Source: Sisyra terminalis
Lineage: Eukaryota > Arthropoda > Insecta > Neuroptera > Sisyridae
Direction: 5' to 3'
Assembly (NCBI GenBank): GCA_958496175.1
Contig: OY292276.1
Span: 34,864,449-34,928,448, forward strand
Length of the DNA: 64,000 bases
The notes under the pieces were generated by a model. That model was not told where the DNA came from. It was given only the letters and a program-made list of their open reading frames with translations, and did not search any database. Below are positions 22,801 to 34,800 of this stretch, one piece after another. Position 1 is the first letter of the stretch; each line of letters opens with the position of its first letter. The position numbers and the translations under genes were made by a program.

Positions 22801-25800
22801 TAAGATTATCCATAAAACAATAAAACTATTCCATATTACTTTTAATAGTTTATGGTCTTTTGTAGGTATTATGCTCTTGTGAATATTCAAGATTGCAGGT
22901 AGCTCGACTTTCTTACAACCTCAGTTCTTTTCTTTAAAAAGGTTTTTATTTGTACACATATTTACTATTTATTTTTTAATCCCAAAAAGGTAGTACATAT
23001 AATAGGTATAAATTTGTGAACGACAAAATAACAAACAGAAAATTTTACTTGACCGAAGAATTACAATAAATTATATTTTTTATTTTCGTGCGTTATTTTG
23101 GCACTAATTAAAACCCACTTGTAATAATTTCAACACTTGTATGAGATCTGTCGAGCGATATATCTAGGTATTAGTTCTTAATTTTTCGGTTCATAATTCA
23201 TTTATTGAAATCAGCACCGTAGATCGAAGATTACTTTTTTTCGAACATTTTTATCATTTTGACTTCAGCGACTTACTAGTAGTATCAATGGGTTTGGATT
23301 TTTTTTTCATTGTTGCTCTACATATAGAAGTTTTTTCACTGATATATTACATATGTATTTTATGCCTAGATCATCTTATATTCAGTTATTATCAATGAAA
23401 GAGCTCCGAGTATATTTCTACAATCTGAATCTGAAATTTCTAAACGATTTCCACTTCTCAAACAATAAAGAAAAATACTGAAGAGTACGTTGGGAATATA
23501 AAAAATATATATGGGAATATATATGGAAAATATAAAAAGAAGGACGAAACCATTTTAGCTTCCTAGGAGCATCTAGGTATGAACTAGACAACATCTTCAG
23601 GGACCCATTTGACTGCCAACTTTGATTTATTTCAAAAACAAATTTAAACAATTGGAATTAGAAACAATGCTGAGGAGAAATAGTCCTTCTAGGATGCAGT
23701 GCAGAGAAATTAGTAAGAAGACTCCAGAAATTAGAAGAATAACTTCGGAATTATCAACTAATTTTGAAAAAAAATCTACATATAATAGTTATTCTATAAC
23801 AGTCATCTAGTCATTATTAATGATAATAAAATTGGATTCTTGTTTGTTCTCTACCTAACGACAAATTCAGCTTTTCATTAACTGTTCAATAAACTTCATT
23901 AAACTGTTCCATGTTGCACCGAGGTTGTCGATATCAGAGTATTATATTTTTAGATAGCTCTATAGAATATGGATTTAACAGGTTGATTTTGATAAAGCGT
24001 GACAAGAACACTGAAAATATATGCAAAAACAATAATCTATTTTTTCGTAAACCTCAATAACTTGAAAGGAAGAGAAAACTAAAAATGAACTTTCTCAAAA
24101 TAACATGTGCTTAAATTATTATAGATGTGATAGGTTTATGTTGTTGAATTTTTTTATAATATTGTTTGATATTTTATAAATCAATTAATTCAAAAATGTA
24201 TTTATTCAACAATCTTTAAGTGCATACCAATTATTGGTTTTCCATTGTAGAGAAACAATTGGGCAACGCCGCGTTCTGGTCTATAAAGTTGGCCAACCAC
24301 AAAACACACGTGTAGAGCAAGGTTTATGAAATACACAGGTGGCCTCATGGTGGCTACGTGATGGATACGTGACGTATCCAGAAGAAATTCGTACATATCC
24401 TCAGACTGATTCAATTTCAAAATTCTTCGTGTGACGTCATTTTTTTTTTTCTAATGGAGCAACCTGTGTAATTTACAAACCTTGCGTGTAGAGGAATTAT
24501 GAATTTATTATACTTTTATATATTAAGTAGCTGCGTTGCCAGCTTGTTCTTTTTTACTTTTCCCTCTTTGTGTCTAAACTTACTCCACTGGATATAATCC
24601 GAAAACAGTTTAGAAAACATTTTAATACATCGGCCCAAGTCCCTTTGAGCGATATCAATATATGGCAACGTTTCATTTTCTACTTTGTTTTTAATTCAAT
24701 TCGCGAATAAATCGGGTTTTAATGAAAATTTAGCAACCAAAGATAAAATTATACGATATTAGAATTAAATTAACAAAAAAATAGTGAATTAAATTAAAAA
24801 CAAATTAGAAAATGAAACGTTTCCAAATATTGATGTCGGTACAAGGAACTAGAGCCAATACATCTTCTTTTTTTAAATTCATGTGCTAATACTTCAATTG
24901 TATCTAAGCCCATATACGGGTTCTATTTAAAAAACATAAAGATATTGTCAACTCTTTTTACCCATACAGGCTTGTGGGTGTAAAATGAGTTAAACGAACA
25001 ATCTTATACGGTTTTAATTCGGTTGTTATTTCGTCAACTCGTTTTTAAACACAAAATGTGAGTAAATGAAGCTGTTTATGGGTTTTGTGAATACAAGCCT
25101 CATATCTACCTACGTTTAAAATAGTAAATTATACTGTACCGTTTTTTGTTGTTACCTTATCGATGGTCGTTCTTTCTTCATTACTTTCACGGGTAACCTG
25201 ACAAAATTTGATTACGAAAATTTTGTAGTGATACGTTGTAGTTACTTTCAAAAAAAAAATCAATCATAAAATCCCTTAATTTTTTATTTCATCATCTTAG
25301 TTTACAAATGCTTATAATTTTGAAATGCTTATTGAGACATTAAATTTGAGTTTATCCGTTTTTTTTTTCAATAAATTATTTCAAATACGCAAATTACGTT
25401 ATCAGATAAAAGCTCTTAAGTAAATAAAATTATAACTCACGATCAAGTATTATTGACTGATATAATATTCATTTTTATAATTATTATTTTAGAGATAATT
25501 TTTTATACTATCGACAACCGCTGATTTATTTTAAAGTAAAATACGCATTTAAAATAATTACTCGAGACACGGTTTTTTATGCCCTGGTATGGTAATAATA
25601 ACAATTTTCGTTATCTGGATAATTTATTGTTCGATTTTATACAACTTATAGGATAATCATTTTTTTTTTTGAAATAAATCATGTGATTTTTGTGTTTGGA
25701 AAAAAAAATTTCCTTGATATTGAAAAATCACAAGATTGTACCTCGTTATAAGTAGATAACTGAACAAATACCAAAAATCAAAATAAATAATTATTAAATC

Positions 25801-28800
25801 TTATCTTGCGTAATACAAAAACATTACTCCTATATGGTATTGTTTCGCACTTCCCACGAAGTTTCAACAATTCTACCCATTTAAATTTTGTAAAATTCTA
25901 GAATAATTCAAATCAACTTTGGAATGAAATGGATTTAAACATTAACATTACAATGACGATATTTATTATAGACAACTTTTATTTTTGTAACGAAAAAAAA
26001 ATAAGATGGGACAAACAAAAATTGATAAAAACAATGTACATATTTCTCATGGAATAAAATCAGAATAGTATTAGTTAGCTGTATGGTCACGTAAGCATTT
26101 TTCGTCAGCGTAAATCCTTGTATAATTCGTCAGCGTAATTGAAACTCAAATTCCATTTCCACGTGCAGTTAAAAATTTTTGCTTTTAAAGCGTAAATTTA
26201 ATCATTGAAAAAAAATCTTTTGAATTTTCTGCATAATATCTCTTACATATTATCTAAAAGTAAATATTCAATTCCCAAATATTTCCATACTAATTTAATG
26301 AAATCAGAAAAACATCCTCCAAAGGTACAAGTTATATATTTATTTAACTACCAATAACTAATAGGAATTTTATATATTGGAATTATGATACTAGGTAAAT
26401 ACCTTAAAATTTAATTATCATATTCAGGTAAATAACTTTAAAACGTATTCATAGATTATTATTAATTAGACAGAAAATTTAGACCTACCAAGTGGATGTA
26501 GGGGTAAATAATAATTTATAATGTAAACATATAACAGAAATGTAATTGCTTTAAAATTATTATCGAAAGAATGTGACATTCTTTTGATTTGTAAAAGAAT
26601 ATAAAATAAAGAAACTACAGTTCGGATTATTTTTGCAGATTTATATAACTGATAAATAATCTTAAATAAAATATTTTTATTATTGACAATATCGCATGAC
26701 TCAAACGGATTGTAATACTTTTCGTTCCAGCGATAATTTTTAATTAATAATTTAAATTTCATAAAAATTATTTTTAATATAACCATAATAAATTTTAAGC
26801 AAGTATAATAATTTATTTAATTATCACAGTAAAACCTCTTTTACCTTTACTGTTATTCATAAAGCCACAGTTTTCAGAGAATACGAAACGCAAAACATAT
26901 CTTCGATTGAATAATCACCCTATCAAAAAAAATCCACATAAATGTAGTTTATTTGTTTATCTAGGAAACTACATGGGAAAAAATGAATTTATGTGGATTC
27001 ATACGAAAAATAAAGAGAATGGGGGCTCAAGACTATATTTCCAGTTAGCAGACAATAAAATAGCATAAATTTATTTTTAAATTAAAATTCAGATATTTCT
27101 GCCATTCGTAGATATTAACAAATTTTATATTTCATTTTTTTTGTCATCCATATCTATTTATGAAATAATATGTATGTATTTCATTATTTAATAATAGTTA
27201 TACGTGATAATGATGGGTACAGTAATAATTATAGTGGAATGTAATTATGTACGATTTCGGATCATTAATTTTAAGAGAATTGCAGATTAAACTTATTTTT
27301 ACTATTGAAATACAATTTTAATAAATCAGTAATTGGTTCCATATTTCAAAAGTTCAAAGGTTATTTAATAATTCACATATTAAAACAATTAAAATACTTT
27401 AGTCGGAGATACTGGCGACAATATATTTTCATTGAAATCATGTATACATGCATAATTCAATTTAAATAATTTAAACCAATTTTGCATTTTTGATTTAACA
27501 ATTATGTATGGCATATTTCGGGTTATTAGTTAGTGTAAAAAATAGTTTGTTGTATAGGAAGAACGTAAGGAAATTTATGTTAAAAATAAATAAGAAATAT
27601 ATTTTAGGGATTCACATTTGGTAGGTTCATTCGTACACTTAGATGAATGGGGGAAGTGTAAATGACCTAGTAGAAATCCAAAAACTCTTATCTTAATTAT
27701 ATGTTTATAATATCGAACTACCTGCAATAATGTATTACAAAATTTTAGAATCGTCGAATCGTGACGAGTGGTCAAGGTGGCCGCTTCGAAGCAGTAGATA
27801 CAGGTTTCGAATCTTGCGATGAAGAAGTTTTCTAACATTTTTAGGTTTTCGAATTTTTAGTAAATCTACAGTCGCTTAAGAATTGAGAAGTTATAAAGTA
27901 ACGATAAAAGCATAGGTACAAATGAAAAAATGGTAAAAAGTAATTGTTACTTAAAACTTTGTTTGACTTATAAACAATATATACAATATATTTTAGTTCA
28001 TTTATGAAATATAATGTACAAAAGTAAACTGTAAACATACGTTTACTGGGTAACCACAGACCTGGAAAACCTGAAACACATGGAATAATCAGGGAATATA
28101 TCACATATTTATTTTTACTGTGAAACTTGTTACCAATTAATTATAACTAATATTTTTTAATTTCTCGCTAGGAAAATTGACGTTTTTCAAAAATTTGGAA
28201 ATTATTGGTTTCATAAGGCCAATCGGCTTACAGATTAGTGATCATTAGGTCCATAGATAAATAATTATGTTGAAAAAATACTAGAGAAAAATTCGTCATT
28301 CCACTGTTCTGATTTGAAACATTTCATAAAAATTACATTCGTTAAAACTTCAAACATTTGGAGCTTATAAATAAGATCTCCGAGCCATGAAAAATATAAT
28401 AAATATCCTGGAATAAAAAAATTATCAACTTTTGATTATAATTTGTGTCCATTTTGAATATCCTACTTATAAATCTTAAAGTAAAAAATGAATATTCTGT
28501 CTTTAATATTATATCGTTATAATAATATATCAATGAATGGTCAGAGTAACAAGAATAGGGACACATGAGACAAATACTATTTGCCCGTAGTCCTAAGTTC
28601 TCGGGAAAATTTCGCATTATCTGAGGCTTGTTAGTAATTGAGTAATCTAGCCTAGAGATGAATCGTGTCTGAGCGATAAGTTAAAGAAGACGATTCACCG
28701 GCGAATCACTATATAATAAAAGTTTTTTTTATATAAGTCCAGGAAGTTTGTTTGACGACGGTTACTAGTAGCAAACTTCATATTAAAAATGCAATTCTCA

Positions 28801-31800
28801 ATGAAATGTAGTGCTATGCATAAATTATAACCATGTTTCTCCTACATCCTTATTCCTGGTACTCCATTCAACTCTGTACTTGCACTTTTAATTCAGTAGA
28901 TTAAAAGAGATAACCTTAATTGTTGGCCTTTTCTTCTTCCGGATTTAAAAGTATTTATTTTCTTGTATTATGTTCACTTAAATATTGTAGAAACCGATCA
29001 AATGCTTTAAACGGAAAGATTATATTGAAAATCGTGATAAAATATATAAATTTTTAAAAATAAATAATAAAAATCATCAAATTCAAAGGTAATGCTTTTT
29101 AATACAGACATTGGTACTCATATTTATTAGTTTATCTAATAAGAAATATCTAAACAGCAAAGTGCACGATTAGAACACCAATTGTAACGACTAGACATTA
29201 AAAATATCGCTATAATTATTCATATTTGCCTATATTTATTCATGATGATTATTAAAATATTTAAATTGTGTTTAATTACTGTATTTCCCACATATAATTA
29301 ATTTAAGTGTAAGGAATCATAATTTCTGCACGTTTATCGCTGTTATTGAGAAATTGTTATCAAAATAAAACTGATAAGTATTTTTTGTCGAAGTATAACC
29401 ATTTTTAATCGATTTATACGGTTATAAAATACAGCGGTTGCGTTTTATAAACGTTTTTTATGTAACATTAATAAAAAATTACAATGTTACAATCATTTTA
29501 CATCGATTTAATCATGCCCTTGATCAAATTTTTAATTTTATAAAAATATGCACTCGAAATGATTTGTCCTCCCATAATTTAAAAGTAACTGATACACTTA
29601 TTCGAGCGATATATTTTTCAGTAATTTACACGGTCAAGTTTCAGGGCTTTTAAAAGGTTTTTCCTGAATGGAAAGAAGGATAAATATTCAACATGTGACG
29701 AAAATGAATTGTTGAAAAATTCAGGAAATGTAGCGTAATTCCCAAAGACGTAGAGAAGCCATGCTAATTTTTGTTTCAATTTTACAAAAACTTTGGAGCT
29801 TATTATTGTAGCTCAACTCTATCGTCATGGCTATTTTTAACCAACCAAAAAAATGGAGGTTCTCCATTCGGCACGTAAATAATTTGTATTTTTTTTTATA
29901 TTTTTAAATGGAAAGATTATTTCAATATAGACTTCATCGTTGTGGAAAGTCACACTTTCTGAAATATCCTCATTTTTTTGTCGTGATAATTGTATGTGCA
30001 ATTCACCTTAAACTTTTTTAACTTTTACTTTATAAATATGTAATCACTCTATTGAAAAACAATTGACCTTTGGCTATAAATTTATGAAAGTTGACTAGGT
30101 TTTGTTTATAATTGTGATTTATAAATTATGGTTTCATAGTAATGAAGATAAATCTAAAATGGATAAATATTAACATCGCAAATAGGTATATTTGAATAAC
30201 AAATAATTACTTCTACGTTTTAAGAACTTTAATGTATTGCTGTACAAAACAATATTGTCATCCAACAAAAAGTATTTTCATTAACACAATCAAAAAAACA
30301 AATAACGAGTTTTTTACTATATTTTTGTTTTGTTGTATTAAATTATCATTGATTTCTTTCTTTTCCAGTACTTAGTTTAATTCATGAATAACCTTTTGGA
30401 TTAATCACTAATAAAAACAAAAGGGAACTGTTAGTATAACTGATCATTGAAAAAGTAGTTTACCTAATCGTGTAGAATGTTGTGATACAGAAATACGTTT
30501 CTAAAGACGTTTGATAGTAAAAAAATGTGTGTGTTGATGTGTACTTATGGACACACATAAGAAGTTACACTTTATTTTGTAAAAGTCTAGTTTTTCTTGA
30601 AAATAAGTTTCAACCGTTCTTGTTTTATAATTAGAGTTCTGAAACGAATTGGCATCATTATAATTGTAAATACTTAAAGCTACCCGTGAAATATTCATAG
30701 CGAACACTGACTGATGATACAAATTAACAATTAAATAACAATTTAATGAAATCGAAATGACAGTTAAAACAAATAACGACTATCCATCAGCTAATTCAAA
30801 TTGAGACAATGATTATTATATTTGGCTTTCACTCATACATATGTGTTTACATTTTAGCTCAAGTCCCTGTTAGCAAATTCAAATCTGGTAACATTGCAAT
30901 TTCTACTTTGTTTTTAATTAAATTCGCGAATAAATCGGCCCATAATAAAAATTTAGACACAAAAAAAGAAATTATACCACATTAGAATTGAATTAACAAA
31001 AAAAAATCGGAATAGATTAAAAAACCAAGTAAAACATACAACGTTGTCAGATTTGACTATGCTAAAAGGGGCTTGAGCCTAAATTTTTTATTCTTCGTCA
31101 TTGCCGACTTGCCTATTATTATATTGATTTAAAATATTTTTTTACTATTAAAAACCAGTTAGAAAGCCAAAAAAATCATTTAAAATTTAAACGAATAGTT
31201 TATTCGTCGGTAGGAAACGGAAAACTATTTTACAAAACTTACTTTTTTTTAATTGTTATTTGCCGTCGCTTTATAACTACTAAGGTCTTTAGTGACTCTA
31301 GAGTTAATAAAATCCGTAATCGAGAAATATCGAAAATTTACGCGATACGAGGATCGAACCCACTACCTACCTCATAAAGACCACTCGCCCATCAGTAGGC
31401 TTTGTTACTTTTGGTTTTAAAAAACATTATCTTGCGTAGTTAGCTTGGGTAATATTTTGCATATAATAGAAGTTACCCGAGTGGGCATATACGCATTTCC
31501 TTTTTATTTAGTGAACGTAGCAGCTCAAACCAACTTCCGTAACACTATTTTTCCCCTCCCATGGTGTGAATAAAGAAGTATTGAAAAAGAATTATTTGTA
31601 TTTCTTCAAAAAATAATATTGTAGTTAAATACTTTTCCGTTTATTAGGTTCATAGGATTTATGTATGCCAATATCGATGAATATCGATGTCTTAGCTCAC
31701 ATATGTGTTAAGTCAAATTTTTGCAAAAGTATGTTAAATGGATCCATAAAGCATTCGGATGGATAATATTGTTAATATGCATAGATGAATAGAGACGCTA

Positions 31801-34800
31801 CAAAACACAGACGTATTAATTGTCTAAGAAATATTTTTTGTCATGCAAATGTTTTTAGCGCAGTTAACAGTTAAAATAAAATTTTATTTTAATAAAAAAT
31901 CGAATTATCGGTTGGCGTAAGCTATTTATTTACAATTTTTAGTCAAATCTTTTGGACATTTTTAATTCATTAGGGTTGAGACTCGAGAGACTTTCAAATA
32001 CCACCTTTCTCTCCTCCATGAACCCGTTTTTATTATTTTGAATTAGCTTGCCGTCAATAAATCCTGCAATGTTTTAAATTTTATATATTTTTTGGCAAAC
32101 AAAAAATGTAACCAGAAAAAGTTTCATTATTATAATACGTTACACAAATAAGTTTGCGAGTTTCAGGTAATAAAATATAAATCAAAAAGAGGCCACAAAT
32201 CTAAAAAATATATGTTTATCTGAAATAAAAATATCGAGGTATGTTTCAGTAATGTTAGTACTAAACGTTTATTTTCAAAAGACTTACTATCAGTATGGTT
32301 CGACCGAAGGTTAAATTTTGTTCGAAGCCGCTTCGACCGAAGTCGAAGGTTTCTTAATTTTACTAACTTAAGCAAAATTGTTTAAAAAAATTATAATATT
32401 TAGACATACTTTAACGTTACAATTTTTATGTTCCAGAAATTGCGGTAACATCGGGCGAAGAAATCACATTTCTTTTTTCAAATGGTACAATTCAGGGTGG
32501 CTTGCAAAACGAAGATCGTAAAACTAGTAATATCCAATTTTCCGAACTAAGTGCGCTTGTATTCGACAATGTTAAACATAGATTATTTGCGACTGATACC
32601 AAAAGGTTACCGAAAGGATCCACCTCGATGTCGGGATCTTCCATTTATAGCATTAATTTATCAAGACAAAACCATTCTAAACTTGTGATACAACCAATTA
32701 TGCTTCATGCCGAAGAACATAGCGTTCAAGGAATTGCATTCGATGCCATTTCTAATACATTATTTTGGACCGAAAGTCACACTCGTCGAATTATGCATAT
32801 TAATGTTGACGACAGTGGTATTCATGCTAGCATGCCTAAGCAGTTATTCGCCTTCAAAGATGAAATCCCCCAAGGAATCGCTATTGATAGCTGTAGCCAA
32901 TCGTTGTTCTGGACAAATTGCCATCACAAACATCCAGGAATTGAAAAATCAACATTAACTGGAGAGAATCGAGAAATTATCATCAATGAAGATCTTTTTA
33001 CACCAGTCGGAATTTGTGTTGATCAAATGTTACGTCGAATATTTTGGGCTGACGACAGCGAAGGTATCTATTATCGAATCGAGAGCGCTAATTTAGACGG
33101 TTCGGATCGTAAAATTATAGTCAACGATCGGCATCAACAACCTTTCGGTAAAGTTGATCATAATTTTTAAAAATCATAAAAAATATCTTCATTTTTATCA
33201 TTAAGGCATCGCTGTGGGTGTTGATACAATCTTTTGGACTGATTGGATTTCCAATGGAATTTGGAGTGCATCTAAATATGGAGAAAATGAAAATCCAGTA
33301 ATGATCCGTAAATTTCCAGGTACATATTTCGTATTACTAAAGTTAGTTTAAAAAAAAATATTAAATTATTTTTATTGCAGGAGAAACTCCTATGGGTATT
33401 ACAATAAAAAATTATGAGTTTATGAACAAAACAGAATGTGATGCCATTTCAAGTGTGATAAAATCTTACAATGAATCAACAACAGAAACTTATAAAATCT
33501 TTAACAACAGCAATGTGAACAATTTAACAAAGGCAAATAACTATACACCTACAGAAAAGAAAGCACCTGCCATTACTTGTTATAATAACGGGACCCGTTA
33601 CGTAAATGTTAATGGTGACCAATTGTGCAAGTGTCCTCCAGCATTTGATGGTCCGACTTGTGAAATTCCCACTTGCCACAATTATTGCATTCATGGAACG
33701 TGCACATTGACAAATAACGGTTACACAGAATGCTGGTGTTTACCTGGCTATTTTGGACCCAGATGTGAAATAGATGCATGTGAAGGATATTGCCTAAATG
33801 GAGGAAGATGTTACTTAGATAAACACAATCAAAAATATGAAGAATATCATCCTTTGTGTGAATGCACGGAAGATTATGCAGGCCAAAGATGTGAATTTCG
33901 ACGAGATATCGATCAGTTGTGCAACTTTTTTTGCGAAAATAAAGAGTATATCGTAGCTGTTCGTGGAAAGTTATTTTCCAATTGCATGTAATTTTGATGG
34001 GATCTTGGTCTTTTTCGTATATATACTAATTGTAATATGTTTTAGATGTTACAATGATATAACGCATTCTAGTGTTGAAAAAATGCCTTTGACTGCGCCA
34101 AATGGAATTGGTTTAATAATCCAAAATCCTCTAGGAATAGGTTTATTAGTATTATGCTTCGTACTTATGATTTTATGTATGTCATTAATAATGGTTGTGA
34201 GTTGGGTGAGACGACGACCACGAATTAAGAAACGTTACATTGTTAACAAAAATTTAACTCCTTTAACGTGCAGACCAATTCCAGATCAATGTGAAATAAC
34301 AATAGAGAATTGTTGCAATATGAACATTTGTGAAACGGTAAGTTACGCAATTCAACCGTTGTAACTTAAAGTGGAATAAACCAAGGAAGACCCTTAATAC
34401 AGTTTTAAACCAATATAGCGAATTGTTTCGTGTAAGATGAACTTAATTTAATTGGTGTCTTCCTTAAAATAAATTTATTCCAATTTGAATTCCAACAGTT
34501 TAATTATTAAATATTCAAAATTCTTTAATTAATTTTCTTTCGAACGGAGCTCTTTTTTACGTTAATGAATACATTTGATCAATTGGTAATATTTTAGTAA
34601 GAGTCACTTAATGCTACATAATCTGGTACCCAAAAAAGTTATCTAGTCTAACTGTGTTTATTTCTTCATTAAATTTATTTGAAATGTTTTTATCAATTTC
34701 ATGACATTCTCGAATTTATTGAATTGAATTTTCCCCAAAGTGTAGAAAATTTGCGGAAGGAGAGAAAATCACTATGATAATACTAAATATAATAAATTTA

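Larger units (their letters stand above)
19882..32436 (+). other. Cueball intron 1 (12.5 kb), repeat-rich
   Basis: The intron runs from GTAAAT to TTCCAG. It holds MITEs at 21145, 24631 and 30855, a (TA)-rich tract at 21430, SINEs at 22397, 27755 and 31250, family-C elements at 22158 and 30676, and an antisense 73-codon frame at 24202-24420. The stretches 19.9-21.1, 25.0-27.7 and 28.1-30.6 kb are AT-rich with nothing recognised. Intronic enhancers would be expected in an intron this long but cannot be identified by eye. Confidence 0.7.

Noticed and set aside
33963..34060. [20 protein letters not shown] as a start for the second half of cueball
   Set aside because: This segment is mostly the 58-bp intron between exons 4 and 5 read through; the hydrophobic stretch is intronic.
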